A stretch of 64,000 bases of DNA. Source: Oceanirhabdus seepicola. Lineage in GTDB: Bacteria; Bacillota; Clostridia; Clostridiales; Clostridiaceae. Under the pieces are notes generated by a model. It was given only the letters and a program-made list of their open reading frames with translations, made no database searches and was not told the DNA's origin. Within the stretch, counting starts at the first letter, position 1; each line of letters starts with the position of its first letter. The stretch lies in assembly GCF_023684385.1 (NCBI RefSeq), contig NZ_JAGSOJ010000001.1:744001-808000 (forward strand). Direction: 5' to 3'. Of this stretch, positions 63,994 through 64,000 are shown one piece after another. The position numbers and the translations under genes were made by a program.

Positions 63994-64000
63994 TTATCAT

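Overview
The window is low-GC DNA with strong AGGAGG-type ribosome sites, frequent TTG/GTG starts, TPP riboswitches, TenA/ThiT/ThiM thiamine salvage, a UPF1-like helicase operon and RRNPP-type peptide signalling. Together these point to a Clostridium-like Firmicute. I saw no rRNA, tRNA, complete insertion sequence or CRISPR array.

Layout. 1-2.6 kb: tldD and a cut-off pmbA/tldE. 2.7-5.95 kb: a TPP-riboswitch operon for a thiamine-precursor ABC transporter, headed by a DUF77 thiamine-binding protein. 6.1-12.4 kb: an orphan PAS histidine kinase, an unrecognised protein, a patatin, a 160-bp structured repeat and a vanadium haloperoxidase-type protein. 12.6-16.5 kb: a MerR regulator divergent from an M48 protease and an anchored amidase, bounded by near-identical terminators. 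16.5-21 kb: a NifU/IscU-like scaffold and a second TPP-riboswitch operon (thiT-tenA-thiM-thiE-thiD). 21-32 kb: an LRR membrane protein, a double GNAT protein, lrgAB, sstT, an MFS exporter, a CmpB-like membrane protein, an EFR1-type flavodoxin/ferredoxin, and a TetR/FUSC pair with a perfect 22-bp palindrome.

From about 33 kb to the end the window is accessory. Two direct-orientation paralogues of an RRNPP-type HTH/TPR regulator (33.5 and 62.6 kb) bracket about 29 kb. The first has a divergent 55-residue secreted pro-peptide gene that was too short for routine ORF calling. Between the paralogues lie a FIST/MCP sensory pair, an Rpn-type nuclease gene broken by a MITE-like element, an FtsZ-like protein that lacks the GTP-binding loops but keeps the T7 loop, a three-gene cluster with a possible E-D-QxK nuclease, and an ImmR/ImmA-like pair.

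The main discovery candidate is a nine-gene operon (62,241 down to 44,831). It encodes a coiled-coil protein, a UPF1-like SF1 helicase, a protein with a HEPN-type RxxxxH motif, a coiled-coil McrB-like AAA+ NTPase, a DUF2357/McrC-like zinc-ribbon protein, ZorA- and ZorB-like motor proteins, a tail-anchored protein and a 1212-residue helical protein. It reads as a fusion of a Zorya-type membrane motor with a McrBC/CoCoNuT-type NTPase-helicase-RNase module. Anti-phage function is inferred, not shown.

Two dispersed repeats are also notable. One is a structured element inserted at terminators with compensatory base changes. The other is a 3'-end repeat that supplies the TAG stop codon of four unrelated genes.
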